Notes under the pieces: generated by a model
Told to the model about the DNA's origin: nothing
The model's input: only the letters and a program-made list of their open reading frames with translations
Database searches by the model: none
Translations under genes and position numbers: made by a program
Part shown: one piece after another, positions 1 through 9,560 of the stretch
Position numbering within the stretch: the first letter of the stretch is position 1
How the letters are laid out: the number at the start of each line of letters is the position of its first letter
Virus record (IMG/VR): IMGVR_UViG_3300042946_000201
Location: 1 to 25,174 of that record
Source of the DNA: a virus
Length of the DNA stretch: 25,174 nt
Strand: one strand, 5' to 3'

Positions 1-79
1 CCAAAAAGTCCCATTGTATTTCAACGGGTAATTGGATTGATAAATTCGTTATTGGTAATTTAAAATAAAAGTTATTCAC
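1..79 (-). CDS. Start of a further unknown gene, cut by the left window edge
   Basis: A frame opens with GTG at 79-77 and stays open to the window edge, reading MNNFYFKLPITNLSIQL and then PVEIQWDFL. It overlaps the last 8 bases of the upstream 584-residue gene (GTGAATAA), matching the tight packing elsewhere in this operon. The peptide looks like real protein sequence, but only about 26 residues are visible, so no function can be given. From its place after gp25, gp6 and two large tail proteins it is probably another virion protein. There is no Shine-Dalgarno sequence, as for the other genes here. An alternative ATG at 14-12 lies in another frame and leaves too little sequence to judge. Confidence 0.55.
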   Translation of the reverse strand, partial: MNNFYFKLPITNLSIQLPVEIQWDFL

Positions 80-1826
80 AAGGGTCTATTGTTGGTTGTT
101 CAATTACGTTTAATTCTTGATATTCCATACCTTCAGGTATTACCCTAAAAATATAATTAGTATATGGATAATGCGTTCCGTTTAAAAATGGATAATTCAC
201 ACCTAATCCAGTACCATCTACATATCCATAACTATATATATCTCTCCATTTAAACGCATTATCTAATGTAGAAAAATATGCGTAATTTGGTACAGCATCT
301 GCCTCTTGAGGGTTAGCTTCCTCGATATAGTTTGAAAATACTCTAATCTTTAAACTATAATGGGGTTGATAATAATAACCTCTTGGGTTAGTTAAAACAT
401 CACTATCATTAATATTAAATACTGTGGGATTATAAGTTATTTTGTGGTATAAATTTGATATCACACGTTCTCTTTGCTCGTAATCATTCCATTCACATAA
501 TGCCCCATCTAATAAATCACCTTCTTTTAATGGATTAATATTTTTGAATGTATATGTTACACTATTATCAGTTCTCGTATATGTATTATATGTAAAATTA
601 GTATTGGATTTTGATTTTGATGTAGTCCACCAATTTGTTGGTGTTCCACTACTTGGTAGATTGAATAAATAACCTTGTTTTAATTGTCTCCCAGGTCCTA
701 ATGTCCACCCAAAATACCCTCTCCATATTGTGGTGAAAAATAATTCAGTTATTGGTCTTTTTTGATTATCTAATAAAGGACTAATCGTGATGTCAGTATT
801 GAATGATAATGTATATGATTGTGCTCCTTCTAATATTGATACTCTAGCCACTTGATTAGGGGTTAACCCTGAACTTTCGTATTTCTTTTTTGTACCAAAA
901 ACATTTTGTTCAAATCCCGCTTTTACCATTATGGCATCATCAGGATTTGTTAAAATTTTATGTCTTCGTACATAATATTTTGATATAGTATCACCAGTTT
1001 TCGTATTAAATATAATTCTTTTTATTGTCCCTGTAACACCATTGTTAAATGTTGTTCCTGTGAATCCAGTGTCAACAATATTAAATGTATATTGATTTGT
1101 GTCATACCCTTCATTCCCTAAAGAATACACTTGGAATGTATCATTCCCATTATAACTGAAATCCATTTTGAAAAATTCTCCAATTCTTAACCCATGTTTG
1201 ATTGGACAATTAAACGATATTAATGGTCTTCCAGCATAAGTTCGTTTTTGAATTACAAATGGAATACCAGTTGATGCTGACCAAGAAAATGGAGTGTTTG
1301 TTGAATTAATAGCTTCTAGTTCTCTATCAACATTATCAAATGGATAACTTAAATAAAACCCCCAATTATATGAACTAGCACTCTTAGCAATGAAATCAAT
1401 ATGTGGTGATGTTGAACCAGATGGTATTGTATATCCTAGTATATTGTAATCATTTCTGACAAAATCAAATTCATAATATTGGGGATATCCTGACCAGGCA
1501 ACATTGGGTGATTGTTGAACACATTGAGCTGCCGCAGATATTTCAGGATTAATATAATAAAGATTGTTTTCAAATGGGGTATAATTTGTTGAACCACTTA
1601 AAGTATTTTTAAATAGTAATGAAAACTTACAAGATGGTCTGAATATATCAGATAATTGTCTTTCTTCATTGAATACTTGTTCTAGTCCAACGTTAACACT
1701 TCTGTCAAACTCGTCCATTTCTTTCTGAGTTTGTAAAAGTGGTATTTGAAAAAGTAGGTTTGTATTAGGTGCAGATTTGTACCTAAGTGAACCTAAAACT
1801 ACTCTTAAATTATCTATATTTCCCAT
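72..1826 (-). CDS. Putative baseplate/tail structural protein, 584 aa
   Basis: I do not recognise a named family. The protein is 584 residues, rich in Tyr, Asn, Thr, Ser and Phe, with beta-like patterns throughout and no signal peptide or membrane segment, as is usual for phage tail-fibre or baseplate proteins. Near the N terminus it has SVNVGLEQVF (residues 43-52), nearly the same as SINVHLEQDF (residues 16-25) of the gene just upstream. The C-terminal 60 residues are aromatic-rich. Its ATG overlaps the TAA of the 1770-residue gene (TAATG), so translation is probably coupled and the two products are likely made in related amounts. In T4 the wedge genes run 6, 7, 8, and this gene holds the position of gene 8, although I see no convincing similarity to T4 gp8 (334 residues). 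The virion role is inferred from context. Confidence 0.75.
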   Translation of the reverse strand: MGNIDNLRVVLGSLRYKSAPNTNLLFQIPLLQTQKEMDEFDRSVNVGLEQVFNEERQLSDIFRPSCKFSLLFKNTLSGSTNYTPFENNLYYINPEISAAAQCVQQSPNVAWSGYPQYYEFDFVRNDYNILGYTIPSGSTSPHIDFIAKSASSYNWGFYLSYPFDNVDRELEAINSTNTPFSWSASTGIPFVIQKRTYAGRPLISFNCPIKHGLRIGEFFKMDFSYNGNDTFQVYSLGNEGYDTNQYTFNIVDTGFTGTTFNNGVTGTIKRIIFNTKTGDTISKYYVRRHKILTNPDDAIMVKAGFEQNVFGTKKKYESSGLTPNQVARVSILEGAQSYTLSFNTDITISPLLDNQKRPITELFFTTIWRGYFGWTLGPGRQLKQGYLFNLPSSGTPTNWWTTSKSKSNTNFTYNTYTRTDNSVTYTFKNINPLKEGDLLDGALCEWNDYEQRERVISNLYHKITYNPTVFNINDSDVLTNPRGYYYQPHYSLKIRVFSNYIEEANPQEADAVPNYAYFSTLDNAFKWRDIYSYGYVDGTGLGVNYPFLNGTHYPYTNYIFRVIPEGMEYQELNVIEQPTIDPCE

Positions 1827-4800
1827 TATTGTATTCTTTCAAAATTTATCCATTTTTTAGCGAATCTATCCCAAGCACTTGCACCTTTCTTTAAACCAAA
1901 ATAAAAATAAAATGGTGCTCCAACTGTTATTGTGTCAAAATTAGGATTATTTTTATCCCAAGAACTACTCAAAGGATTCAAAGAAGGTTGGGTATAAAAT
2001 GGCGAAGTCGGTGGTGTAGGTGCTGTAGGATTATCAATTGAATATATGTAACCCTTGTAATCATTAGCAAATTGACTCGTATTTGTTCTAAAATATCTTG
2101 AATCTCTATTTGCTCTATCCAAAGATTGGTACTTATGTCTATGGAAATACGCCTGATTTATTGGTTTTCTATACCAATCATTTTTTTGAGACCCAAAAAT
2201 ACTATTATTAGGTGAAGTATCATTGTTAGGGGTTATTTCCCATTGATAAAATGGTACTTCTTGTGAATAACAATAAAAATTGTTAAAAGTACAATTGCTA
2301 TTCAATATTCCTTGACTATTAATAATAGTTCTTTTAGGTGTAATATAATCTCTTAATTGTGTATCAGAAGAATAAAAAATACCAAATATAACATCATCAT
2401 TTGAACCAGTATTAAAATAAACAGGGTCAATTACGAATTGATTAGCTAATAATGGTGGTACTATAGAATTTGTATCAATACTAGGATAATTTTCAGCTTC
2501 AAATGGGACAACACCAAGTTCAGAATTAATTGATATCATTTGAGCATAATCAGCATCAACTGTTAATCTATCTCTACTAAAATAATTAAAAATATTACCA
2601 CCAACATTAGGATTTCTAAATCTTCTACGATAACTCGTATTTAATAATCTAGTTATTATTAATATATTTAAAATCTCTGATACATCTTGATATGATGTGC
2701 TATTAATTCGATTAACCACATATCCATCATATTCATCAGAAAATACTAATTCTTGTATATAATCGGAACGAGGTCCCAAATCCATTATTGTTGTTGGAAA
2801 CAATAAATTTTTATTACTAGTACTATTAGGCGCTGGTATACCTATAAATCCATTATTTGTTAACCCAGTTCTAAATGGACTACTTCTATAATAAAAATTA
2901 TTAGTATCTTCTTCATAATAGATAGTATTTCTACAAAAATTTGGTTCTACATTATTATTACTATCAAAGAATTTATTGTTTTTAAAAGCAAAGGCATATA
3001 AAGTACCATTAACCCAATTTTGCGTGAACAAATGTGAAAAAACATTTCTACAAGCCCCAAAAGTGATATTGGTTCTTGATACCCATTCAATTATTAATCT
3101 TATGTCTTCGGGTAATGATATTAAAACTTTAGTAACTAATTTATAACAACCATTATCAAATATTTTTTTATTTTTAAATTTTTGACAATCACCTTCATTT
3201 ATAATATATCTTCCACCACCAGGTAATTGACTATTTCGTATTGGTCCATTAGCCTCAAAATCATAACAAGCCAAATTTCGACTATCACTACATTTATTAG
3301 TTGATTGTAATAAATCAAATGTGAAATTAGGAATCTCTTCATTGTTATTATCACCATCTTGCACAATACCTGATGAACCACCAGTATTGGCTGGGACTTC
3401 AAATGTACCTTCATCAGGTATAATATATATTGCAAAATTTTGATTTTGTTGTAAACTATACGATATACCACAAGTTTCTAATAATCTATCCGATGTTGGT
3501 AATCTATCAGAACGCATTACATATCTCCTATTTGGAGAAGATATGAATTGAGTTGTTATTCCAGAAAAATACATTGGTCCAATGTATATTTTATATTCGT
3601 ATGTACCTGGGTCACTAAATGCTGTGTCTTGTAAAAAATAAAAACCACTACCCCCAAGTGTAGTTAGTGAAGCCATTATTGACATCATTGACCCGCCTTC
3701 AACAATTTCACCTTGATAATAACCTCTTGTTTTGTCAGATGGTGTTAATGGTGGTGTTGGTGGTGTTGTTGGTATATTTGGGTCGTTAGGATCTAGTCTG
3801 AATAATCCACTACCAATATAATCATAGTCGTATATAAATTCGTTTTGACTAGGATAAAATCCAATAGAATTAATGTTTACTGTTATTACATCAGGTGTTG
3901 GGGTTCTTCTAAATAAAGGATTGTTAATCCATTGAACATCAGTTTGACATGGGGCTGGTGATTGTGTAAGACTTCCATTATTATTAGGAGCTGAGTTTAA
4001 AGTATATGAAGAATCAAATGAAGAATAATAATGAGTTAAATTTGAACTATAAGCACTAAAGCCAAGTGGGTTATAATCAAATGTAGGGTAAAATAAATAA
4101 CTTAATGAATAAGTATCTTGTGTTGTTTGTGTATTTATGGCACTATGTCTAACATTTTTAAATCCACCTTGTACTGGTATATTTAATTTATAAGAACCTT
4201 GAACACTAACAAAAGTTGGATTTTGTCTGCCAAATATTCTACCTAAATCATATTTTATATTTACTCTAGTTGAATATGGGTCAACACCTCTATTTAATAT
4301 AACAATAATTTGTTTGTCATAATCCTCTAATGATGTTAATGGATTTATTAATACCGATATTCCTCTAGGGTCGTTATTAATAGTATAAAATTTAACATTC
4401 ATTTCCATTGGGGGACCTAATACTCTTAACCAAAATGAATTATCTAAAAATAGTGCCGATGATGGAGCTCCGGCTATTTGTGCGAAGTTACTATATGTCA
4501 TCGCAGTAATTACTTGGAAATATTCAATATCTGTTGGAAATTTGTGATAGTTTGTATTTCCTGAATTTGGTTTTGGAATTGTATATTGTGTAGTTCTTGG
4601 TGACCCATTAGGTAAGATATGGTCAACATTAATAGTTACCGTTGGTGTTGTTGTTGACGCATAAATACTTTCCCCACTAATTGAATTAGTACCATATATG
4701 TTTAATGAAGCACCACTATAATTAGTATCTTTAGTAGAATTTGGATTCACAAAACTCAAAATAGTTCCACCTGAAAGTAATGGTAAACTTTCTGGTGTCA

Positions 4801-7138
4801 TCATCATAACTATTACATTATCCGTATGATAATTTGGAGTTGTATTAGTTAACAAATATGGTTGTGCACCATTACCATTATATGCATAACCCCCACCATT
4901 TAAAATAGGTTCAACAGATACATATACTTGATTAACCCCTCCACCTGGATTTGTAATAGGATTTCCATCAAAATATTTTGATTTTACATTAAATAAATTA
5001 AATCTTTCAGCTAAAGTAATACTTCTAGTAAAAAATTGTGCTTTACCATATTGTGGATTTCCATCATCATCAATATATTCGTATTGTGCGTTAACACTAG
5101 CTGGAACTTTACTATATGACCTAACTCTATTAGTCCCAAATTGGACAAAATATCCTGTAATTAATTGATTATATACAGCATAATTTATATCAGTATCAAA
5201 CTGATCAAGATTATATGCACCACCTTCGAAGTTAGTGATTTGAATCCCTGATGCGTTTTGTTGTGGTGGAAAACTTTGTAAAAATTCTGAATTATTACCA
5301 CCTTCAACATTTCCTTCCGATTCATCACCATCATCACATTTACAAAATTCACATTGGTCATATAACAATAGTGGTAAATTTATTCCTTTAAATTTTATTT
5401 TAAAAAATAAAATATTCAAAGTTGTTAGTGCGGCAAATACTGAAACATAAACAATTAAGTCTTGAATATATATGGCCATTAAATAGTTAATAATTGGATT
5501 AGCAGCAATAAATAAAATAAATTGCAAGACACTTATTATTATATAACCCACATAACCTATAAGTATTGGTAATAACACTATTCTAATTAACCCTACTAAA
5601 AAATAAAAAAAATGAAGTAAACTTACTAATACCACTAATATTGGTTTAAAAACATAACTTGCGAAGGTGTATAACAAGTATATAAAATCCCATCTAAATG
5701 AAGCATCGTTTGTTGGGAACTTATTATTTGTACTTTCACAAGTATTATCTAATATATTTTTAATTGATATTATTCTATTTGCTAAAGTTCCTTTTCTATA
5801 TTGGTCAATTAATTGTGACACAGTATAAACTTTATTATATGAAAATTGATAAAAAGTATCTTCACAATCAATCGCGGATTGTGGGTCAACATAATCATCC
5901 CAACTTAAACTAAAAGCATAAGATTTTTTTTGTAATATTGGGTCAATAAATGCTCCCGACCCCACATATTCTCTAATATTTGGAACTAAAAAGTAAGCTC
6001 TTTTTACATTCTCATCCAAACTTGGTGATTGATTCCACTTAATTTTAAATCTATATTTCCCTCTTGTTGGGATACCAATAGTAGGGTTGTTTGATAACAC
6101 TCTTTCACCGAATTCATTTGTTGTGACATAATCCAAATTCATTGGTAAATCCACTAACCAAGTACCATTATCGTCAATAACTTGTCCACCACTTTCAAGT
6201 TCGTACTGTTCCAAAACTGGTTTACCAGTATCATCGTTAAATATTGTTTGTCTTATTGCTAATATTTCACCAGGACCTGCAACTAAACTACATAATTCAC
6301 CTTGTGCAAATTTTGGTTTACAACCACTTTTTAGTGCCAAGTTATCAACATCGGAAAACATTGACCCCATAAAAATTGCTGCAGGTTGAATCACTACATT
6401 AGTCTCAGCCGATAAGTCAAAATCAGTTCTATTAATTCCAATATTACAAACATCTGGTTGACCCCATAATGGTTCAACTGTTATTATTCTATTGATAGAT
6501 ATTATTTGAGGTAATTCATTGAGATTACTTGAAGATTTGAATTTTGTACCTGAAACTTGAGTCTCAGTTGCCAAACCAGTTCTGATTAAATCTTGTGGTG
6601 CTAGTGAAAATTCACCAATATCTGATAAATCAATATCAACATGGATTGTTTGAGTTCCAAGTGGAACACCAAATATCATAAAGTCACCACTTTCATTTGT
6701 CACTGCGGTATATCTATAATACTTGTCAAATACCTCAATGTAACTTTGATTCAATAATACATCCTCTTTGTCAAAAAAAGAACCTGTTGGAACGTGGTTT
6801 GAGTATGACCTTACATAAGGTAAAAGGTTATATCTATAACCAAGGTCATTTAAATCTGATACTGAACTATAAGGATATAAATCAGATATAATTGGATTAT
6901 TTGCATCAATACTTGATAATGGAACAAAGATAGAAACCTTACAATTTGGTACACCGAATCCATTATTAATACTAATCCTACCGATTACAACACCGTAATC
7001 TGAACATTGTCTTGTGTAAATATCACTCTCCAAAATCTTAATGGAAAGTATTTCCAAAAACTCAAAATCTTGTTCTAAATGTACATTAATTGACTTATCT
7101 ACCCCAACTTGGGTTCTTATTCTATATGAATTTGACAT
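1826..7138 (-). CDS. Giant baseplate-operon protein with a polytopic hydrophobic core, 1770 aa
   Basis: Unrecognised as a whole. Residues about 45-175 look like a carboxypeptidase-regulatory/transthyretin-like beta domain: a stretch resembling G.I..NNGFGVPNCKVSIFVP, then YTAVTNESGDFMIFGVP. Residues about 486-580 are almost uninterruptedly hydrophobic, enough for three or four membrane helices, with sparse charges (K498, R519, D560). A Cys cluster follows (C596, C599, C601) and then an acidic stretch. The remaining 1150 residues are Asn/Tyr/Ser/Thr-rich, with a Pro linker (PTTPPTPPLTP) near residue 1125 and several more Cys around 1215-1290. It follows gene 6 and precedes a TAATG-coupled 584-residue gene, the position of T4 gene 7 (1032 residues), so a wedge or peripheral tail role is likely. 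A membrane-like core is unusual for a wedge protein. The alternative is a tail-carried protein that enters the host envelope. Confidence 0.8.
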   Translation of the reverse strand: MSNSYRIRTQVGVDKSINVHLEQDFEFLEILSIKILESDIYTRQCSDYGVVIGRISINNGFGVPNCKVSIFVPLSSIDANNPIISDLYPYSSVSDLNDLGYRYNLLPYVRSYSNHVPTGSFFDKEDVLLNQSYIEVFDKYYRYTAVTNESGDFMIFGVPLGTQTIHVDIDLSDIGEFSLAPQDLIRTGLATETQVSGTKFKSSSNLNELPQIISINRIITVEPLWGQPDVCNIGINRTDFDLSAETNVVIQPAAIFMGSMFSDVDNLALKSGCKPKFAQGELCSLVAGPGEILAIRQTIFNDDTGKPVLEQYELESGGQVIDDNGTWLVDLPMNLDYVTTNEFGERVLSNNPTIGIPTRGKYRFKIKWNQSPSLDENVKRAYFLVPNIREYVGSGAFIDPILQKKSYAFSLSWDDYVDPQSAIDCEDTFYQFSYNKVYTVSQLIDQYRKGTLANRIISIKNILDNTCESTNNKFPTNDASFRWDFIYLLYTFASYVFKPILVVLVSLLHFFYFLVGLIRIVLLPILIGYVGYIIISVLQFILFIAANPIINYLMAIYIQDLIVYVSVFAALTTLNILFFKIKFKGINLPLLLYDQCEFCKCDDGDESEGNVEGGNNSEFLQSFPPQQNASGIQITNFEGGAYNLDQFDTDINYAVYNQLITGYFVQFGTNRVRSYSKVPASVNAQYEYIDDDGNPQYGKAQFFTRSITLAERFNLFNVKSKYFDGNPITNPGGGVNQVYVSVEPILNGGGYAYNGNGAQPYLLTNTTPNYHTDNVIVMMMTPESLPLLSGGTILSFVNPNSTKDTNYSGASLNIYGTNSISGESIYASTTTPTVTINVDHILPNGSPRTTQYTIPKPNSGNTNYHKFPTDIEYFQVITAMTYSNFAQIAGAPSSALFLDNSFWLRVLGPPMEMNVKFYTINNDPRGISVLINPLTSLEDYDKQIIVILNRGVDPYSTRVNIKYDLGRIFGRQNPTFVSVQGSYKLNIPVQGGFKNVRHSAINTQTTQDTYSLSYLFYPTFDYNPLGFSAYSSNLTHYYSSFDSSYTLNSAPNNNGSLTQSPAPCQTDVQWINNPLFRRTPTPDVITVNINSIGFYPSQNEFIYDYDYIGSGLFRLDPNDPNIPTTPPTPPLTPSDKTRGYYQGEIVEGGSMMSIMASLTTLGGSGFYFLQDTAFSDPGTYEYKIYIGPMYFSGITTQFISSPNRRYVMRSDRLPTSDRLLETCGISYSLQQNQNFAIYIIPDEGTFEVPANTGGSSGIVQDGDNNNEEIPNFTFDLLQSTNKCSDSRNLACYDFEANGPIRNSQLPGGGRYIINEGDCQKFKNKKIFDNGCYKLVTKVLISLPEDIRLIIEWVSRTNITFGACRNVFSHLFTQNWVNGTLYAFAFKNNKFFDSNNNVEPNFCRNTIYYEEDTNNFYYRSSPFRTGLTNNGFIGIPAPNSTSNKNLLFPTTIMDLGPRSDYIQELVFSDEYDGYVVNRINSTSYQDVSEILNILIITRLLNTSYRRRFRNPNVGGNIFNYFSRDRLTVDADYAQMISINSELGVVPFEAENYPSIDTNSIVPPLLANQFVIDPVYFNTGSNDDVIFGIFYSSDTQLRDYITPKRTIINSQGILNSNCTFNNFYCYSQEVPFYQWEITPNNDTSPNNSIFGSQKNDWYRKPINQAYFHRHKYQSLDRANRDSRYFRTNTSQFANDYKGYIYSIDNPTAPTPPTSPFYTQPSLNPLSSSWDKNNPNFDTITVGAPFYFYFGLKKGASAWDRFAKKWINFERIQ

Positions 7139-7214
7139 TAATTATCTTTTTTAGATAAATAGTTTATTTGCTATTTTCAATAAAAGATAAACAAGAATTG
7201 GGATAAATAAATTA
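7139..7214 (-). other. Intergenic leader of the 1770-residue gene with a small hairpin
   Basis: These 76 bases separate gene 6 from the 1770-residue gene. They are very AT-rich. On the minus strand they hold two copies of TATTTATC (plus-strand positions 7202-7209 and 7154-7161). They also hold a short inverted repeat, TTATCT / AGATAA with a five-base loop (7142-7158), directly before the start codon. No Shine-Dalgarno sequence and no U-tract terminator are present. The repeat could affect translation initiation, or simply reflect AT-rich composition. Confidence 0.3.
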
Positions 7215-9053
7215 TCAAGTGAAATTAACGGTCTTAAGATTCTTGACTCTCACATTAATATCCTTATTAGGAAAACGAATTTGATATGTTTGACTTGGTT
7301 CGGCAAATATTGTATCATCAATTAATTCAATTTGTTTGGTCTCCGCATCCAAATATCTTTGTGATGTTTGTGACGATGAATATTGGCCTCCAACCTTATT
7401 GAATACTTGAATGTCAGATACAGTTAATATACCATTTTGAGATTGGATTAATCTTCTTATTTCGGATATATTAACATTTTGACCCATTTGTCTATTACCT
7501 GGATCCATATAAGTTGATACAATATCAATCACTTGAGTTACAAATGCACCTTGATTCTGAGTATTATCTAACACAACATCAATATTAAATCCCAAATCAA
7601 TTACATTTGCGGTTTCAATTGAAATGTAGTCATTTATCATTCTGTAATTTGACAGATAGTTTGCAATATTACTTTTTAATGTATTTGATATAATTTCAGT
7701 TAATCTCCCACTATCATCATATGACAACATTTTAATCTTTAATTTGTTATTTTCTTCAGTTATAGATACTTTGGCAGGAGCACCAAATTGTGATGGCATA
7801 GTTCTAATAGTTGATTCGTAATCATTAATTGTTACCGCTCTATTTTGTGCCGCAAAGTTAAATGACACCAAGTTTCTGATTTCTTCATTTGTGGGAGCTC
7901 CAGCCCCACCAATTGCCGCAGTTACATTGTTACAAGACAATGAATTAATAACACTCGTATTTACACTTGTTGATGGTCCATTTACAGCGAATGAAACTGT
8001 ACCAATATTATTAATAACATTAACACCTAAATTACTTCCAGTTCCACCACCCACTCTATATTGAATAAACATAGTAGTATTAGCCTTTAATGTACTACCT
8101 AAAGCCAAGTTATTAGAGTACTTATATAAATTCAATTTAAATCCATTTCTTGCAAATTCGGCCAATTGTTCATCGGCTGATTGTGTTCCACCACCAAATG
8201 TCATTTTTAAAAATCCTTGTGGAGTATATTCAGTAATGAATTTTGTGTTAGTTTGCAAGTATCTTCCTACTTTTATGCCTGGATTATCAGATACCTTGGT
8301 TGGGTCTTCAATAAAAACTCTATCCTCAATTAATGCTTTAACCTCATACCATCTACCCTCCAATCCTTGGAATTCTTGTTCAGATGGGATACTTGCATAT
8401 TGTGTTCCATCTTTTAATAGTACACTAGTCACACCCAATACATTTCGTTCAGGTAAAAATAATTCAAAGAATGGTTTAACATCGTTTGGTGTTACAACAC
8501 GTTTGAATACCTTTGTTATACCATTTACAACCGTTTCCCTCTTGGTAATGGTATAATTTAATAATCGGTTATTTGAATCAAAATTGGGTATTTTTAAACG
8601 ATTTGGAAAACCATCACCTCCAACTGGGGAAGAAAAATCAATATCATATACAGTTTCAAAAATTTGGCCAGCACCATTTATTTGAGCACCTCTCCTTAAT
8701 ATTCCACAATATCTTAAATCTTCTTTGTCACCAAAAGCTGGAACTGTTATTGAAAAATCAACCAAGGCAACTGATGGTCTTTGTCCTGGTATTTTTAACC
8801 CATATGTTCTAGCTATATTAAATATTGATGACCTTTGTTGAGCATATTGGAGGATTGTTTCTTGAATACTTCTGTCAATGTTAAATTGTAAGTTGTCTGA
8901 AATAGCCGCATTTAAATCCAATAACGCAGAAAATATAGATGCGTCATTGAAATTATCAATTAAGTCTGGGTAATATGTTCTTGTAAAGTTAATTAACTCA
9001 GTTCGGATTTGTTGAAAATCCCTAGTTGTATATGATATTTTTTTGTTTGCCAT
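7215..9053 (-). CDS. 6: Baseplate wedge protein, gp6/baseplate J family
   Basis: This 612-residue protein resembles T4 gp6 (about 660 residues), the wedge subunit that forms the continuous ring around the baseplate hub. The N terminus (SYTTRDFQQIRTELINFTR, then a PDLIDNFNDASIFSALLDL-type stretch within residues 6-50) is the typical start of phage gp6/J-like proteins. It is followed by a helical region with NLQFNIDRSIQE and later by a Gly-rich beta region (FGGGTQSADEQLAEF, RVGGGTGSNLGVNVI). The C-terminal third (NDYESTIRTMPSQFGAPAK and onward) is the conserved J-like part. The stop of gp25 lies only 2 bases before the ATG, so gp25 and gp6 are one transcriptional unit and their products are wedge partners in T4. 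The start is supported by this spacing and the MANKKISYTTRDF opening. The stop is TGA. Confidence 0.93.
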   Translation of the reverse strand: MANKKISYTTRDFQQIRTELINFTRTYYPDLIDNFNDASIFSALLDLNAAISDNLQFNIDRSIQETILQYAQQRSSIFNIARTYGLKIPGQRPSVALVDFSITVPAFGDKEDLRYCGILRRGAQINGAGQIFETVYDIDFSSPVGGDGFPNRLKIPNFDSNNRLLNYTITKRETVVNGITKVFKRVVTPNDVKPFFELFLPERNVLGVTSVLLKDGTQYASIPSEQEFQGLEGRWYEVKALIEDRVFIEDPTKVSDNPGIKVGRYLQTNTKFITEYTPQGFLKMTFGGGTQSADEQLAEFARNGFKLNLYKYSNNLALGSTLKANTTMFIQYRVGGGTGSNLGVNVINNIGTVSFAVNGPSTSVNTSVINSLSCNNVTAAIGGAGAPTNEEIRNLVSFNFAAQNRAVTINDYESTIRTMPSQFGAPAKVSITEENNKLKIKMLSYDDSGRLTEIISNTLKSNIANYLSNYRMINDYISIETANVIDLGFNIDVVLDNTQNQGAFVTQVIDIVSTYMDPGNRQMGQNVNISEIRRLIQSQNGILTVSDIQVFNKVGGQYSSSQTSQRYLDAETKQIELIDDTIFAEPSQTYQIRFPNKDINVRVKNLKTVNFT

Positions 9054-9055
9054 AA

Positions 9056-9514
9056 TTAAATATTGATAATTATAAAATCACTTGAATTAAATGCTGAATC
9101 AGTTATTGTGTAATCTATTCTGATTTTTGCGGTATGTTCTAATTGTCCTATATTTGTAACACTAAATTCTTTTTCTCCCTCACTATTAACATAAAAACCT
9201 TTATCTTCCTCACCTTGTGATGCTGGGGTAATTGAGATGTTTGTCAATGTTAATCCTGGTAAATATTCTTCAACTGAAGACCTAATCTCAGACTCAATAT
9301 CTGAAAATGTTGGCCCATCTAAAGGTTCGAATAAATATTCATATAATCGTGTCCCAAAATCAGGTAAATAATATCTTGTACCTTTTCTAGTTAATATTAG
9401 ATGAATTAGATTACTCCTAATTTCATCATCACTTGTTTGTGATAAAGATAAATAATTACCCTCGTATGAATCTCTAAAAGGGAAATTTATTCCGTATGTT
9501 ATTCCATCTGCCAT
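9056..9514 (-). CDS. 25: Baseplate wedge subunit, gp25/GPW family
   Basis: A 152-residue protein of the gp25-like (GPW_gp25) family, about the length of T4 gp25 (132 residues). The diagnostic stretch is IRSNLIHLILTRKGTRYY, then LPDFGTRLYEYLFEPLDG (within residues about 32-70), followed by the family's helix (FSDIESEIRSSVEEYLPG) and a C-terminal beta strand pair. In T4 this small protein has a lysozyme-like fold without proven catalysis and joins wedge to sheath. It is the first gene of the baseplate operon, lying just after the strong terminator that closes the ribonucleotide reductase gene, so its transcript must start in the 81 bases between them or come from readthrough. The leader has no Shine-Dalgarno sequence. 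Confidence 0.93.
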   Translation of the reverse strand: MADGITYGINFPFRDSYEGNYLSLSQTSDDEIRSNLIHLILTRKGTRYYLPDFGTRLYEYLFEPLDGPTFSDIESEIRSSVEEYLPGLTLTNISITPASQGEEDKGFYVNSEGEKEFSVTNIGQLEHTAKIRIDYTITDSAFNSSDFIIINI

Positions 9515-9543
9515 ATTGATAAATATAATGTTTGAATTATTTC

Positions 9544-9551
9544 TATAAATA
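9544..9551 (-). promoter_or_regulatory. Candidate promoter element before the baseplate operon
   Basis: The minus strand reads TATTTATA here, 29 bases before the gp25 ATG and just after the terminator that ends the nrdA transcript. A second copy, TATTTATC, sits at 9518-9525, three bases from the ATG. A promoter is expected in this gap because the terminator precedes an operon of structural genes. I see no clear TTTG and TAnnTTTG pair. The same 7-mer recurs before some other genes, but also inside coding regions, so this call is weak. Confidence 0.25.
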
Positions 9552-9560
9552 CCTCAAAAC

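Noticed and set aside
1826-1828. TAATG junction as a possible frameshift joining the 1770- and 584-residue genes into one gene
   Set aside because: Both products look complete, and the overlap is the common stop/start coupling also seen at 12971. No slippery sequence is evident.
3199-3471. Minus-strand 90-codon frame inside the 1770-residue gene
   Set aside because: It is an alternative frame of a clearly coding region, with Ile/Leu/Val-rich composition expected from out-of-frame AT-rich DNA.
8236-8812. Two plus-strand frames opposite gene 6
   Set aside because: They lie opposite a conserved family gene, have no promoter or leader of their own, and no recognisable protein features.
9544-9551. 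TATAAATA on the plus strand as a T4-type late promoter
   Set aside because: It would drive transcription to the right, antisense to every gene here, and no plus-strand gene follows it.
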